A DNA stretch of 64,000 nt, from contig OY969556.1 of NCBI GenBank assembly GCA_963701015.1, positions 1,488,001 to 1,552,000 of the forward strand, given 5' to 3'. The translations under genes were made by a program, and so were the position numbers. The number at the start of each line of letters is the position of its first letter. The stretch's first letter is position 1. Source of the DNA: MFD09286-c1 sp963701015. Lineage in GTDB: Bacteria; Bacteroidota; Bacteroidia; Bacteroidales; DTGW01. Shown here in pieces: positions 63,834-64,000 of the stretch. The notes beneath the pieces are model-generated. The model searched no databases. It had not been told where the DNA came from and was given only the letters and a program-made list of their open reading frames with translations.

Positions 63834-64000
63834 TTAATAATTTGATTTGTTAAAAACATAAGTCATAGCTATATAAAAAGTCCGGCCGGGCATTGGATAC
63901 GTTGGTAAATAAGTATAATATTGTTTGTCGAAAAGATTATTAATTTTAAAATCGAAACGAAAACTATTGGTTTTAAGCTTAAACGTTTTATTAAAATTGA
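63834..64000 (-). CDS. TonB-dependent receptor, C-terminal end (partial)
   Basis: The last 55 codons of a gene that enters from beyond the right edge. The encoded end, INNLFDKQYYTYLPTYPMPG followed by RTFYIAMTYVF, is the conserved final barrel strands of TonB-dependent receptors. Its product would be the outer-membrane importer served by TonB and partnered with the propeller lipoprotein at 63817. Confidence 0.9.
   Translation of the reverse strand, partial: NFNKTFKLKTNSFRFDFKINNLFDKQYYTYLPTYPMPGRTFYIAMTYVFNKSNY

Noticed and set aside
1..64000. CRISPR array, rRNA operon or prophage
   Set aside because: No regularly spaced repeats, rRNA-like segments or phage structural genes were seen.

Overview
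The window is chromosomal DNA of a low-GC member of the Bacteroidota, probably an uncultured or environmental lineage. Three proteins carry type IX secretion (T9SS) C-terminal sorting domains (1-1692, 19787-21661, 60435-62597). Candidate promoters match the Bacteroidota -7 box TAnnTTTG. Shine-Dalgarno sequences are mostly absent, and TonB-dependent import, lipoproteins and LptD indicate a diderm envelope. The order cannot be fixed from this sequence. Both ends cut genes: an Ig-repeat T9SS protein on the left and a TonB-dependent receptor on the right.

Layout. 1-6.5 kb: a T9SS cargo protein, a secreted caspase-like peptidase, and a two-gene unit of a lipoprotein and an outer-membrane barrel, then a YccF protein. 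6.5-14.5 kb (minus): a TetR-TolC-HlyD-ABC-ABC-HAD-permease-permease drug-export operon resembling cecR-ybhGFSR, with repeated palindromes in front of the TetR gene and a frameshift in the last permease. 14.6-27 kb: envelope and housekeeping genes, including a PorE-like TPR/PD40/OmpA protein, galM, a secreted M1 peptidase, TonB, a FadL-type porin, YebC and an SPFH protein. 27-40 kb: a GH3/beta-lactamase fusion, pyrI-pyrB, yigZ, dnaA, an MCE protein, a cell-wall amidase, lptD, ridA and tRNA-Lys.

40-46 kb is the most accessory-looking part. It holds a four-gene thioredoxin / ApbE flavin transferase / DUF4266 lipoprotein / DUF3570 barrel cluster. A membrane protein that is about 30 percent Cys, His and Met follows, then a complete IS1182-family element. 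46-53.5 kb: an M3 peptidase lipoprotein, a rubrerythrin-like protein, a Cys-rich mini-ORF with no normal start codon, a DUF4380 protein, PhoH, a SAM hydroxide adenosyltransferase, and a striking potassium-channel fusion whose N-terminal part is 19 uninterrupted 12-residue repeats.

53.5-64 kb (minus) is one long transport locus: TonB-dependent receptor, BtuG-like beta-propeller lipoprotein, T9SS trypsin-like protease, a 1141-residue TPR protein, a BtuF-like binding protein, a 92-residue protein, and BtuC- and BtuD-like ABC subunits. The TPR gene and the binding-protein gene share a stop/start overlap. The set looks like a cobalamin- or siderophore-type uptake system with unusual added components.

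The best leads for something undescribed are the 12-residue-repeat channel, the ApbE/DUF4266/DUF3570 redox cluster beside the metal-ligand-rich membrane protein, and the TPR and protease genes embedded in the uptake locus. Three reading-frame breaks (permease, propeller gene, DUF3570) and one missing start codon are either real decay or assembly errors.
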